Numbered from the stretch's first letter, positions 40,159 to 53,550 are shown. The stretch is DNA of 64,000 bases from Campylorhamphus procurvoides (GCA_013396655.1 WBMV01003343.1:1475253-1539252), one strand, 5' to 3'. Program-made: numbers and translations. The notes: a model not told the origin generated them from the letters alone.

Positions 40159-40176
40159 GAATGGCTGTTGAAAAAG
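40159..40176 (+). other. Possible 18-base microexon
   Basis: A good acceptor (TCTTTCCATTTACTTCAG) is followed after only 18 bases by a consensus donor (AAAAAG|GTGAGT). The 18 bases would code for about six residues and keep frame. No partner exon on the + strand is known, and the site lies inside the proposed intron of the opposite-strand gene. Chance pairing of splice signals is the likeliest explanation. Confidence 0.12.
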
Positions 40177-43126
40177 GTGAGTCAGACAAAGGCAGCATGG
40201 AGAAAATCACATCAGCCTTGCCTTTCTTTTCTTCTGGTGCTGTCTTGGTCATAACCAGCAATCAAAACATTGCCAAAAGCAGCAGTGTATGTTCTGGCTT
40301 TGAAAAGGGTATGGTTTTAAAGCACAGAGGTGAAGCCAGCTACAGCACTGTGTGCTGCAAGAAATGGTTCCTCCTATCTTGGTGCTGAATTCCCATCAGG
40401 ACTGAGCTATTACAAAGCAGGTATTAAGCCTTGGTAAATGTAAGACTTGGGAAGGTGTGGCCAATGGGCAACTAAGAAAATTGATTAATTTGCTTTTTCA
40501 AGATCCTGGTCCAGAATTTTTTTCTTTGGCCTGTTTTTTCTCTAAGATCTATTAAAATTTGTAAACTGGTAATTTTGTACTATAACAAATTAAGAGTAAT
40601 ATTTGTTCATTATTTATCTGCCAGAAACTTAATTTTGCTTTTTATGGCCTGCCTGACAAACAAAAGGCACACAGAGATTTGCTTGACCAGGGTTTTCAAA
40701 AGCAGCTGACAGTGTGGATGACTGTGGTCCCCCACCCTAAGACTCCTCCAGTGGACTTCCTTCCCTGAAGTCAAGCCTTCCTTAAGACAATTCCAATCAA
40801 GCAAATAAAAGAAATACCCCATATCATTAGTCAAGATACCTTAACCATTAAAAACAAAGAATATAGTCTTAATAATTGCCAGTGTGCTCCAATTGCCCAG
40901 GGCACATGAAGAATTATTTTTTGGAGGGCAAAAACTCTTGCTGGGGAGTCTCCTGGATGACTTTGTCACAGAGAAAATAAAAGAAAGTCAGTCTGTTTGA
41001 AGTGGTAGCAATCAGTGCTTGGGCTGAGGAAGAATCTTGTTCCATGCCTGAAAGAAATGCAAAGGGAAGAGATAAGATCACAAAAACCAGCACCTGTTTC
41101 TTTTGGGAGTAACAGGGTTGGGGGAGGAAGCTAATGTCCATCCCTCAGTACAGCACCGTGCTCACAACCCCTATCTGAGCCTGACCATGGACACTGTGCT
41201 GTGCCCTGCCCTTGGGGTCCATCTGTGGGAAAGTGGTCCCATACTGACCTGGTGCATCCTCCAGTGGCTGCTGGTGGCAGCCCCAGGCACACTGACCGGC
41301 ACCTCGCTGCTGATGCTGATGTGCCCAGCAATTCAGAGGCCAAAGAGCTGCAGTGGGTCACCCACAATTCTCAGCACTGCTTCCTCTCTATTCCCATTGC
41401 TATGGAAATTGTTTCTGGAGGCAGCCCTAATTTTCCTTTCATCAATCAATTAGGGGCAGGCTTTGCTCTGGGTTGTTTGTTTCCCCAGCACTGTTCCGTT
41501 TGATATTACTTTCTCCATGATAAATTAACCACAGCTGGACCTGACTGAAATTGCTAAGAATTCTCATATAAAGTGAAGAAAAAAAGGGGGAAAAAAGACA
41601 TAGTAGGCATGAGAAGCAGGAATAAATTGACATTTCAAAGAGGAAGGAGTGGGAATAGCTGGGACATGACAGCTGCCCAGGGAGAAGGATGTCCTCTGAT
41701 TGTCTGTCTGGTCAGGTCCCACCATCTCTCAGAGTCAGGCAGACTAACAGTGTGGTGCAAAATCCATAGCTCCTGGGTGTATTAGTGGTGACACTCCTTG
41801 CTATGCTGAGCTATGTAAACAACCAGAAGATTTCTGGAAAAGTCCTGTTGTGAGGCTGTCCCTTATCCTTTTACCACAGACTCAGTCCAGCCAAGACTCC
41901 CATATTCTACATAGGTACATATCCTCTCAGGGAATAAGAAAAGGAGGAGAAAAAAAAAGTGGTGGGTTTTTTTTTCCTACTATAAAAGCACTATGAGCTT
42001 TGAAAATCTCTCATCATGTGTTCCTTTAATTCAAACAAATTTATTTAAAATTTTTCCTCTGCCTTCCCCCACCTTCCATGCCTCCTTGCCACAGCAGTCT
42101 ACCATAGCATATTTACAGATTAAAAATAACCTTCTGCCACCCTTCATCTACTTTGACCAATCTACTAGACAAACTACCCCAGGCACTGTGGAGTAGAGGA
42201 AGCAATGTGTGCACATGTTCGTGTGTATGGGCTCTGACCTAAAGGGAACAACTTTAATAGCAAGAGGCAAGAGGTTATTTTTATTTCCAAGATGTCTGAT
42301 TTTGCACCTTCTTTTTGGCGTTTTTTTTTTCCTCTCTTCTGCTAAGACAATCAGCCAAAGGTCTAGGAAAGTAATAATTACAGTGCTTGTGTGTCAGGAA
42401 CAATGATTTCTGAAAAACAGGACAGAAAAATACCCTGTCAATGCATTCATCTTTGCTGAAGTGATCAGGTCCTAATGATCTCTGAGTGACCTGCAGAGAG
42501 AGAGATGCATAGAAAGGCAGACCTGTGTTTTGAATTGGCCCTGGGTGCAGATATTTCTCAAAAAGTTGTGTGAAAATGGCTATTAACTGTAATCTTACAC
42601 CCCCCGCCTCCGTATGAAGTATTTTGAGGTGATCCTTGGTTCAGAGGCATCAGCAAGGGAGTGAGCACAGCATCATGTGCAGAAGGAGTTACACTGGCTG
42701 CACGTGCCTGTGAGGAAAGACATAAGGAAACCAAGGAGTACAGGGGCTTGGAAATGCATCTTAATATCATGAGGGTTCTGGCAAAATTAAAATAACTGCA
42801 ATGTCTGTATGACCAGGATGAGGTTGGACAGCAAAGAGAACCTGTGGAGTGTGGGGAAAAGAGATACTGTGACCCGTGTCTTCTGCTCACCCAGCAGAAT
42901 GGCTCAGGTCACCTGAGATCCAGCATGCAGAGGCCAGAGGCAGAAACTGGACAAGAATGATCCCAGCACCCTGTTGATACATGACACTCACCTGTAGAAA
43001 GGGATAACTGGGCGATGTAACTGGGCAATTACCATTCCAGCTGATGGTCACCACTTTTTTCCGACTGTGATAGACCTCAGTATTCTCTTCAAGATGTTGT
43101 CTCTTCAGCATCTTTGGAAAGGACTT

Positions 43127-44007
43127 GGAGCTGTACCAAGTAAACTTGCTGATGAAGCTAAACCAGAAGGAACTGTCGACTTCCTCAGGGGCAGAGAGGC
43201 CCTGCAGAGAGACCTTGATAAATCAGAGGGCTGGGTAATCCCTCAGCTGTATAAATTTGACAAAGACAAGTGCCATATGTTGCACCTGGGACGGGGCAAC
43301 CCTGGATATTCATGCAGACTGGGGAAGGAGATGCTGGAAAGCAGTCCCATGGAAAGGGATCTGGGAGTCCTGGTCGATGGCAAGTTGAATATGAGTCAGC
43401 AGTGCCCTGGCAGCCAGGAGGACCAACCCTGTCCTGGGGGGCATCAGGCAAAGCATCACCAGCCGAGTGAGGGAGGGGATTGCCCTGCTCTGCTCTGCAA
43501 TGGGGTGGCCTCACCTTGAATATTGTGGGCCGTTTTGGGCACGGCAATATAAGACAGAGAGCATCCAAAGCAGAGCAACAAAGATGGTGAAGGGTCTGGA
43601 GGAGAAGCCATATGAAGAGTGGCTGAGGTCACTTGTTTGTTCAGCCTGGAGAAGAGGAGACTGAGGGGCAACCTCATTGCAGTTACAACTTCCTCATGAG
43701 CTGAAGGGAGGGGCAAACACCAATCTCTGTGCTGACCAGTGACAGTACGCAATGGAATGCAATTGGGTCAGGGGAGGTTTAGAATGAATATTAGAAAAAG
43801 ATTCTTCACCCAGAGGGTGATTGGGCACTGGAACAGGCTTCCCAGGGGAGTGGACACAGCATCAGCCAGAATTCAAGGAGCATTTGGACAGCATTCTCAA
43901 GCACACAGGTGTGATTCTTGGGGTGATCATGTGCAAGGCCAGAAGATGGATTTTGGTGATCCTTGTGGGTCCCTTCTAACTCAGGATATTCTATGATTCT
44001 GTGATTC
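43127..44007 (+). mobile_element. CR1 LINE, 5'-truncated, with ORF2 C-terminus
   Basis: The first 390 or so bases read in one frame as the C-terminal region of CR1 ORF2: KLADEAKPEGTVDFLRGREA, later KCHMLHLGRGNPG, then ESSPMERDLGVLVDGKLNMS. This region follows the reverse transcriptase core. The open frame then breaks. The typical CR1 3' region follows (GGTGAAGGGTCTGGAG, CAGCCTGGAGAAGAGGAGACTGAGG, GGGAGGTTTAGAATGAATATTAG, GGCACTGGAACAGGCTTCCC). The copy ends at the terminal GATATTCTATGATTCTGTGATT. The reverse transcriptase core and ORF1 are absent, so it cannot move on its own. It is the best-preserved repeat here and lies antisense to the host gene. Confidence 0.95.
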
Positions 44008-46024
44008 ACAAAAAATGCTTTGTGTAGCAACTTAAGATAAAAATCCCTTTAGAAAGGATTTGGAGCAAATTTTTCTCAAGCATGTTTGCTTCAAAGATCA
44101 TTTGTGCTGGTTATTATGCAGTGTTAACTAGGTTCAATCAATCTGGCAACTGAGTTGGATGGCAAACTATAGAAATTTCTGGATAACCTGAGCTGACACA
44201 AAATCTGTTTCCCCATTGTGCTCCCTTTGAGCACATGCAAAAATCAATAGCTCAGAAAGCCCTTCAATGCCTCTGTCCCCACATGAACTCTATTTTTTCC
44301 CAGCTGCTACTCATTTACCTACCAAGGCAACCAGATGCTTCCTGAGGTTTGCTGCCAATATTATGTCATCAAAGGTGAACTGATGTCAAGACACAGCAGA
44401 GTACGTGCTGAGTTTATTCAGAAACCACGGTTTGCTTCCCCCAATCTTCACACACATCTGTAGCTATTCACTCATGCACATATTGCTAAAAGAACACCTG
44501 TTATAGAAAGAACCATCTCCACAAACTGATGCATCCTGTCTGCTTCTCTCAGTACACAACTTCAGCCTTCCTCCCTCTGTGATGTGCATCAGATTTCAGA
44601 GTAAACCAAAAATGCTATTAATTTGGACCTACTCAAGAAGTGGACTTCATCGCAAAGTCACCTCTACCCAGGCTGTAAAGTAAGGAGGGTTTGGAAGATT
44701 GTTTTCTCCTATGTATTGGTACAGAGCTGTTCATTGCATGTAGAAAAATATAATATCTTGTTAGACAAGTCCTGGGCACTCAGCTCTCTCATACTGCTGC
44801 ATGGCAACATCTCTGACATAAATCAAGGTCTTTAAGTTGACTTAATGTCTGTCTTAGTTGCTACACAAAGCTTTTAATGATATATTTAGGATTGTTATTA
44901 TTTTTTCCTTCATCTGAATTGGAAAATATTTCCTGGCAATGGAGTATTGAATAAAAACTTGGAGACTGAGGGACTTGGTTGCTTTTGTCTGGGGAAGTAA
45001 GAATGTTTCAGCCCTGAAAATTGTGCTTCTGATCTCCTAGTTAGTTAGCTGGTAATTTTCTTTCAGATTTAAATACTCTTTAGGATAGAATTAAAATTAT
45101 ACTTTTCAAATTTAGTGCATGTTAGGACTTGTAAATTCTCTGCTAGTACACTAACTTTGGGGAAATGCTCATTAATATCTGTTATTCTCTTATTAACAAT
45201 AATCCTTAAGGACTGTTCCGGAAATACTTTGTGTTAAATACATAGTGATGATTTCCTCAAAGAATTTAGGATTATTAAGGTGACAACAGAAACCAGTTTA
45301 AAGCCTTGGCTTTTTTAATTTGCTGTGCCAAATCTTTCAGCAAAAATACCACAATCAGGATGGTAACAGTCATCTCCCAAGCCTCCACTCTGCAGTCCTG
45401 AACCAATAACTTCCATGTTTCCTGCGTGTATGGACCAATTATTTTGTGCTACTATAAATTCTTTCAAAATTAAGCTTTTCCCTTTATGCATGAAAATTTT
45501 GACATAATATTTCTCAGCTTTCAGCATTACTGAGCAACAGCTAGAGTTCTCAGCAACACAGCTTTGGACAGCCTTGCTTGTCGGCAGAAGGTAGGGAAGT
45601 CGTTCCCAATCTGGGTACCTGGGGAGGGAGGTGACTGTTGTGGGTGGAGGAATGTAGATGATATGCCCAAAGTCCCACCATTTTCCTATGCAGGGAAATC
45701 CTTCAGCTTGACTGGAGTCAGAGGAAACCTGGTCTCTATGCCCATACAACTCACTCTTCAGTCTTGGGGATCAACTCTCCTGTATAAACCAGACTTTTCC
45801 TCCTGGTGGACACTCTCATGCTCTCTAGCAAGCAGCCTTTATTCAGGAACCTTTTTCCACTGATTGGGTATCAGCTGATTGTTAATGGAGTGCTGGGGTA
45901 CTGGAGAGCTGGATGATGAAACACCAGACCGGTGGCTGCTCAAACTCATAATTTGTCCTCTCTGCAATGATGCTCCCACACTGACATCCATTTATTTATG
46001 TAACCATGGGCTAACTTTTTGTCT

Positions 46025-46057
46025 GTTTTTTTTTCTTTTTCTTTCTTTTTCTTTTCC
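46025..46057. repeat. Pyrimidine-rich tract
   Basis: This is a T-dominated C/T run (TTTTTTTTCTTTTTCTTTC) of about 33 bases. It is simple sequence. Confidence 0.8.
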
Positions 46058-46868
46058 TGAGCCATTGTAGGATTTATTTCCAGTAGGCGTATTACTTGAT
46101 TAATGATCTTTCTGTTAACACTTGCTCATATTCCATATGGGATCTTTGGGCTATCTAAATGCACAAAATACTTAAACTATTTTTTTTTCTTTCTCAGCTC
46201 ATCTCTGTTTTTAATAACAATCTATTTATCCCTCCTCCAAAGAAAAAAAGAGCATTTTTTAGCTTGCCCAAGCTCATGTTGAGTGTTACGTGTGATTCAT
46301 GTTGTCACCTTTTGCAGTATTCCAGGAAAACAGAGCATGGACAGGCTCTGTCAGGAAGGGTTTTGTAATATATTTGTCATTTCTTTTCTGCATAGATTAA
46401 GGGCTAAATTTTGTGATGGTAGATGAATTTGTAGACTCCATCTCTTTGAAATCACACCAACTATTCAAAAGAGAGAAGCTGCTTTTCTTTCAACCAATGA
46501 TAGTAGCACTTTTCTGAATGCAAGTCAAAAAATATTTACATCAATATAAATAAGCACTGTGTAACTATAAATAAAGAACACGGTAATAAAGTGTTATCAC
46601 TGAAGTTGAAATTAAAATTGGATCCTGCCAAGCCCTAAACATAGATCATGACAGAAATCCAATAAGTTTTTTTGTTTGTAGGTGCTGTAATTATAGACCA
46701 GGTAAAGGAAAGAAAAGATTATACAGCAGACATAATTGGTAAGGATTTCAGTAACATTTCTGATGCAATGCCATGAAAAGAATTACTACTTGTGCATGGC
46801 ATCTGCAAGTGCATCTACATCTTTCCTCAGGGAGGCACCCTAAGCAGCACTTGCCTCTTAACCCAGAC

Positions 46869-46920
46869 CATGTCACAGGCTGTATGACCATGGGCTGTGT
46901 GACCACAGCCTGTATGACCA
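46869..46920. repeat. 15-bp minisatellite, about 3 copies
   Basis: Near-tandem units TGTCACAGGCTGTA, TGACCATGGGCTGTG (46885-46899) and TGACCACAGCCTGTA (46900-46914) are followed by the start of another unit, TGACCA. Units differ at several positions, so the array is not very recent. It has no coding frame. Confidence 0.7.
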
Positions 46921-49074
46921 GGTACCTGTTTCCAAATAACACACACTGGTGTACACTGGGTGACTCCTGCTACGGCTGTCCCTGACCCTGACTCCCTGCA
47001 GCTAGATCCCCTCTCCCAGGGGAGCCCCTGTTGCATGATAAATTAAGAAGCCCTAAGGCAGAAGGACATGTTGACTGTCTCTAAACCCAAGGCACTCATC
47101 TCAAATTAAGTTACTTCTTTATCGCCAAGGCTTGGTCCAAGCATGTGCCCTCCACTGGCAGAGCAGTAAAAGATTTGCATCCACTGGGGATGTGTAAAAG
47201 TACATGTGGGCTCAGAAAGGCCCACAGAGATGTTTGTACCAAACTAGAAAACGTTATATTTTAGTTACCTGGAGTGCAGTCTCGTGTTGCCTTTCTGGAA
47301 ACCAAGGCTTGAGGCCAAAAGCAATTTCTTGTACTTCAATAACTGAAAATGAAGCCTTAAAGAAGAACATGTCAGGGAATTAAATGAGAACCACAAATTT
47401 AGCAGGGCTAGTGATTGCCCAGGAGAATATTGAGGTGAAATGTATAGAAAAGAGGAGTTTTGAGACACAGTTAAGTGAATTACTGGTCCCATCTGTAACA
47501 TCTGTTATAAGCTTGACTGCTGGGTATTTACTTTCGAAGAAATCAGCTTGCACTACTGTTTGCTGAAAAGCCCTAAATCAGGTGTGCAGGCTCAATTACT
47601 GAAAATGAATCTGTCAGAACAAATCTCAGGTAATCAAGGAGTCCTGTTTGGGCTCTCTTCCTGTACCCATCCTTTCCTCAGGGATAACCAAAACCGATGT
47701 TCCTCAGATCTGTTGGGAATGAGCAATGCGAGTATAAGGTAGACTTACTAAGAAGGTTAATGAAACTTTAAAAAGCTTGCCACAAGCTGAAAATGGCATC
47801 TGGGAGTCAGCCATCCACAGGGACATGTCAAATGGTGTCTGTCTTTGTATCTCCATTAAAAGAATCGGGATTATTTTAGTGCCAAATAGCAGACATAACC
47901 ATTTTCAGAAGCACCAGCAGCCAGTGATGGACAACACATGCCCAGAGCATCTCACACCTTCCTGCAGTACCAGGTACGTGGTCTGTTATGGTTTCAGTGC
48001 ACATGACAGTGCATGACAAATGACCTGGAAAGTGAATGTTCCTGAGGAATGGGCATGAGACACACATTTGCTTCTCTGAGCTCAGTCCGTTGACTTCTGT
48101 CTTTGAGTGAAGATGTCTTTTTTCATTAACTAGACCTCAGTTTGGTTGTGCCTTTCTTATAGATGGGATTCCCCCCAACTTGTCCTTCCTCTCTATGGAA
48201 ATGTCTGTAGGAAATTATGCATGAATATATAAAAGTTTATGGTTATGGACAATGTCAAGAAATTAGTATGCTAACACTTAAAGTTTTCAGACATATTTTA
48301 TGTGGGTTTAATTTTTTGTTATGGTGATTTGGGGTTTTTGTTTTAATAAAATTTTGCTCAAGGGACTGCTGTTGTCTGAGTTTCTGCAGCATGTGTTTGC
48401 TTCAGTCCCTGCTCTGCACACCAAAGACACATGGAAGCTCATTGAGCCATGGCTCCTGATTAACTGCAGGCAAGTATTTCAAAGCTCTTGTGAAAGAGGA
48501 TCAACTGCTTTTTCAAAGCAATTATTTCTGTACTGTCCCTTCTGTGAAAAAGACAGAAAAAATGCAGGTATTGCTTTCTCACAGCCTCTGTTAGAATTAC
48601 TCAGAATACTTTTGCCCCCAAAGGATATATTGCTCAGATGAAAATGATAACTAGAAAGTTTAGGTTTGACAAATATTTTCAACATTTTTTAAAACTAGGT
48701 ATTAGAGAGTTTTTTATTTTTTCTTCTTTTTACTCAATTTTGGTCAAGTGGGAAAAATTTAAATCCAGCTGCTGTATTTAATGAGAAAGGGGTTATTTTT
48801 CTTGCTTTTAAAATAAAAATCCTACTTTCAACTTTCAATTATTTATCCAGATGTTTTTATTCCAGTCTGTACTGTGGACGTCTGATTTATATGAGGCAAT
48901 GCTGTGTTTAACCTCACTAGCACAGAAAGCAATAAAATATAAAATGAATAGGCGAAAAGGGATAGCAAATCCCAATTGCAGAATTACCTGGCAGGTTCTG
49001 AATCATAGGAAGAAGTCAACAAAATAAAATTTACTTAATATTGATGAATGTGACAGTAATGCCTCTGGAGAGAA

Positions 49075-49646
49075 ATAACAACAATCAACACAAATGTTTA
49101 GAAAACATTAATATAGGAAAATATCTTGGGTTTGTAGTAGGTAATGAAAAGCATAAGAGCTTGCATTGTGAGGAGAGCAATCTCTGTCCCAGGGTGTACA
49201 GAGTAAGGAGGGAACTGCTGTGTGGCAAAAAAGGAGTGATGGGTACAGCATTCTGCAGTGTGGGTAAGGCCAGAGCTGGAGCACAGCATGCATTTGCAAG
49301 CCTCGCTTTCTAAAAAGGACACTGAAAAGTGTCAGAGAGTGGACAGCAGGAATGGTGAAGAGAACTGCAGGTGGGGGGTATGATGGAAAGCAATTCACAG
49401 GGCAGGAGGGAGCCCCAGCTAGCACCAGGGTGAGAGATAATATTTGTGTGCTGTTAGGATGGACCTTCCCTAAATCAGAGATGGTAAAGGGCCTCAAATT
49501 AAAAGTGGAACAGCCTGATTTAGATACAAGAGAAATTACTTCATAATAAGGGCTATTAAACAGGCAATAGAATAAACTGTCTGATGAGCAACTGAACATG
49601 AGTCACCATTGGTAGAAGGTTTCCAAGGCGAGACTGGAAAATGTAG
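49075..49646 (+). mobile_element. Old, decayed CR1-like LINE 3' region
   Basis: A series of landmarks in the right order and spacing matches the CR1 3' part: TGGCAAAAAAGGAGTGATGGG (the codons for the ALAARRAN-type stretch), AAAAAGGACACTGAAAAGTGTCAGAGAGTGGACAGCAGGAATGG (the 'two-thirds' region), AAAGGGCCTCAAATTAAAAG, AGGCAATAGAATAAACTGTCTG, and TTTCCAAGGCGAGACTGGA. Divergence is much greater than in the copy at 43127, so this is an older insertion or an older subfamily. The frame is broken throughout. No clear terminal octamer repeat was found. Confidence 0.65.
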
Positions 49647-49779
49647 CAGTGGGATTACCATAAAAGAGGCCTCTCGGCATCGTTTAAGCACGTTTGATCT
49701 AAACGCTTATTTTCTGTTGTTTCATCTGCAATTCTGGGATCTCAGAGGTTGCAAAAAAATCACTCTACACACAGTAGAA

Positions 49780-50075
49780 GAGGTGATACAGACGGTTTAT
49801 TAATTAAACCCATCTGCCAAATGTGATAAGCCTAGACTGTGACTGGGACAAAAGATCCAGCCCTGCAAGCCTCACCCCAGCTGTCCCATCTGCTTTACAA
49901 GCATTTGCAAGCGCAGATCCAGAAGCTGGAGGTGCTGCATTCAAAGTCATCCGCAGAGGTGGCTTTTACCACACGCGTTTGCAAAGAAGGCTGGCACAGC
50001 TCCTGACTATTTTAAAACGTTTGCTTCTGGAATTCGTAATGCTTGTACCAGTTAAATACTAAATTATCATAAATG
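49780..50075. promoter_or_regulatory. Candidate conserved noncoding element
   Basis: Seven CpG sites lie between 49792 and 50036, well above the local background. The sequence is non-repetitive, with an inverted TTTATTAATTAAA core (about 49797-49809) and CATCTG E-boxes (about 49811 and 49888). A + strand frame stays open here (80 codons, 49823-50062), but it matches nothing I know and has no splice sites. I read the stretch as possible regulatory DNA that has kept its CpGs by selection or low methylation. Alternatives are a small coding exon or chance. Confidence 0.22.
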
Positions 50076-50777
50076 CAATTTACATGTTTCCCAAATAAGG
50101 GCATGAAAGTGGAGGAGAGGGTTTCTGAATGTTCATATTTTCAAATTAAAGGGATGTAAATGAGCCTGCTGTTCAATTCAGTGTGTAATGTGTTATTTCA
50201 CGGTTGTCTCCTTGATATTACAGGCCCTTTATACATTAGGCAATGTCACATCCCACCCAAATCACCATGAGATAAAGATGTTCCCCTTTAATGTAATAAA
50301 GGACAATGACAATATTCCAACAGAGAAAATAGCATGCGCAGTGGTTTGGTACAGATGCACTAGCTCCTGCTGGAAATACTCCACTGTGTCCCCTCCACTG
50401 CAACATGCAGTGCTGCGTAGCACCTTTCAGCAAAAAGCCCTTTGTGGCAAGGCTCCCACTGACACCTCATCCTTCCTTCAGCACCCCACACCTTACTGAG
50501 GAAGCAGCTGCTTCAGCTTCCCATGGAGCTGTTTGCCTCCTAACAGCACAGGCGTGATGTGACGCTCAGGAGCTGAGTCCACTTCTTGCCAGAGGATTTC
50601 TGCTCTCCTTGTTTGCCTCATGTTCTTACAGCCAAGAAAAGGGAAATTACAGGATGGCTCAAAATTCATTCATTCATTAGATGCTGGTGACAGCTGTTCC
50701 CTCCCTCCCCAGTCATCTTTAAAGGAAAAGTGGGTGCTCTGTGTAGTGTGGTTAAAGGCACGGTGGGAGGAGATTGA

Positions 50778-50816
50778 TTTGTTAGACTTTAAGAAAATTA
50801 TTTGTTAGACTTTAAG
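50778..50816. repeat. Short direct duplication, 16-bp unit, 23-bp period
   Basis: TTTGTTAGACTTTAAG occurs at 50778-50793 and again, identical, at 50801-50816. The seven bases between are AAAATTA. The perfect identity suggests a recent local duplication. Confidence 0.9.
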
Positions 50817-53550
50817 TCAATCATTGCTCAGTCTGGACAATCATAAAGCATGTTTACTTCACATCAATAGGTGAAATTTACAGTGCTGTTCACTGGAAAG
50901 TGAAATGTTCCCACAGGCTGAAGGGAAATCTTGGGAGTTTCTTATTCATTTATGGGGGAATGTGTTTCAACTTGCTCTTCCCTCCCCAGACTTACTTTCC
51001 AGCAGACAGCCCCATAAATCTGTTCTGGTGACAGCCCTTTGGTGTTGGGAAGCAGAGAGTACATTCTGAAGGCAGAGTGGTTTAGGGATAGACAGATCTC
51101 ATACCTTGCTGCTCATGCTAAGCTAAACACTTTGGGATTGCTTTTGTCTGCCATGGCTTCAAGGTTTTTCTTGGTGGCTGAGGACAGCCCAGCAGCTACT
51201 CTGGCCAGTTTCTCACCTCTCTGCGGTGTCTTGGGTGCCCACAGCACCAGGGCATTGCAGCTGTTTCCCTGCCTACTGCCACCATGCCATAACCTCCTCT
51301 CTGCAGGGGCCTGAATAAAAGTGGGAGAGTAGCCTCAGATGCTCTTTGACTTCCTCCTGCTGTTTGCACTGTGTCTCAGGCAAAGATTCTGGATCCACAA
51401 ATCTCTTCTCTCAGCAGGGCAAGGATGTACTGTGTCCTCCTCAAAGGGACTGACCCAGAGCATCGACTCCTTGTGCCCTTTGGAGTGCTGCCAGAGGCCA
51501 TGTTTTGGGAAGAAGTGTTGCTTCCCCATCCAGGAATATGAAAAGCGTCCTAAGCATGGTACCCTCACACCAGGAGGCATGGCGCATTATTTCCTTTACC
51601 TCCTGACACTGTAGGTAAGCTGCATAAGGCATTTTCTTGAAAGAAAATAAGTGGCCTCTTAGAAGCTTCCAGCTGGACAATACTCTCTTGCTGTCCCCAG
51701 GAGCTTTTAAACTGAACTGGTGGAGGAGTGGCTTGGTGTGGAAAAGCTGACCCTCTCCTGTGTCACAGGGGGGGCAGGCTCAGGACAAAGCCATACTGTT
51801 ACTCTGGGTCCCTTTGACATTCTAGTATTTGCTTTGGCTGCACAAGGATGACTTTACCTGAAACACAGCTCCTGCTGTGGCTTTTCCAGCTTCCTTTGAC
51901 CATATCAACCAGCTGAATGATGGGGATTGCAAAGGCCACAGCCTGCAGAGACACAAAATTGCTTGACACACTGCAAACCAAATTCTGACTGGGTGACTCT
52001 GATGTAAGTGCAGCTCCACGACACTTGCATTCACACAGTCATCCAGATTCACAGCATTGTATCTGAAAACAGTCACTGCTTTTAATATTGCAATTTTTCT
52101 TCACAGCCAAGTTCAAGGCAATGTGCTAAAAGTGCAAAACACTGAGCGCTTATATCTTACACCGAGCTCTGCCATGAGTTTCATGTTAGCTTTCCTGCCT
52201 GAGATGGTGCTAAGATGCTAACTTGGGGGTTGGCAGGTTGGTAAAATAATTTTTCTGGCTGTAAAACAGTGATATGACAAAACAAGCCTTTCCTAGGAAT
52301 ACATCTGTCATAACAATTTGGTGTGGCAGGCAAGTTTCTCTGGTCCAGAGGGAGATGTCCCATTTCATCAGAGTGCTCTACCTCAGCAGCAGAGGAGTAA
52401 ATGAAAAACAACTTCTTAATGCTCCATGCAAAGCAACAGGAAGTTGGTAAGTGTTATAATTCACAAAGGAGAAACAGGTGAAGAGCATCTGTCTTCCATA
52501 ATGTCGCTGGGATGGATGAAGGGACAGCATATCCTCTTGCAGAAGATAACAGACCCAAACCAAACCTGCATGAGCCAAAACATCTCCCTCTGCAAGAGCA
52601 AAATAGCTGCAAACAACACAGTGGTTAGGGCACATTTAAATGCAAGGCCTACGCTGGGCTTGAAGGCAAATCCCCCTCAGCTTGAATGTGCTTAACATAT
52701 GGTGTACTAGTGATGTCCTTGTTTTTATTAGCATTTTTGAAAGACTGCATTTGCTTCTACTTCAGAATGGAAACCCCCAGATTTTTTTAATGAACCCATA
52801 GCTGGTTAGCTGTCATTCTGATGAGGATAAAATGCTTTGAGAGTTATTGACGAAGAGCACTATATGAGGTATTATTTCTCAAGTGTCCTGGAAGAGTTAA
52901 GATTTACTCCTTGTGTTCTAAAATTGTCATTAGTTTGCAAATTCAAAGCAACAAATATTTCAGACAGAACAAAGGCAGTGCTCTTCAGCAAGCACTAATT
53001 TCACAGGAAGTTTTAACTTCCAAGATTTATCCATATTTTAGCATAAGTCTCATTTGCAGTTATTTCATGCAGTTTTCTGCTTGAAAAAACAGTCTTAGCT
53101 TTAGGAGATAGTATATCTTGTCAGCCTTCATAATGCATAAAACTGTTAAAGCTATTACTTGACTTAAATGCCTTGGAAGAGAATTTCTCCCCAAAGAAGT
53201 TTTGCAAAACTTAAAAGAAAAATGGGAACTGAAGTTCAGAACGGAATAATTTTGCAGCCTGAATTGCAATGGACGTGAACGGTATAGGCTGGAACATAAA
53301 ATCCTTATTTCTGCTATTGCAGTGCTGGAAGGCAGACGTTACTCACTGGAAAAGATGAACATCATAAAGTCCAGCCAGTCAAGAAATAAAAAGGCTGGTT
53401 TCTGAAAGGTAGTTTTCTTTCATAAACAGTACTACAATGGCTAAGTTATTCCGTAGTGCTGACTGACTGAGGTGCTCAATTGTTGCATTCCCTATAGCAG
53501 CACGAAGGCCACAGAATGATCAGGTTAAAGTGAGCAATTGTAAGTCTCAC

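Larger units (their letters stand above)
28875..53550 (-). other. Probable 24.7-kb terminal intron
   Basis: This is the span between the two minus-strand exons whose phases match (0 to 0). It begins with a GTGAGA donor at its high-coordinate end and finishes with an ATTAG acceptor at its low end. No further exon needs to be placed between them. The interval is mostly unique AT-rich DNA, plus CR1 and MIR-like remnants, low-complexity tracts and two CpG-retaining stretches listed separately. Other open frames in it (for example 45315-45749 minus and 41103-41453 plus) have no matching splice signals. Confidence 0.45.

Noticed and set aside
43185..43752. Two overlapping minus-strand open frames (127 and 98 codons)
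   Set aside because: They are antisense to the CR1 copy at 43127-44007.
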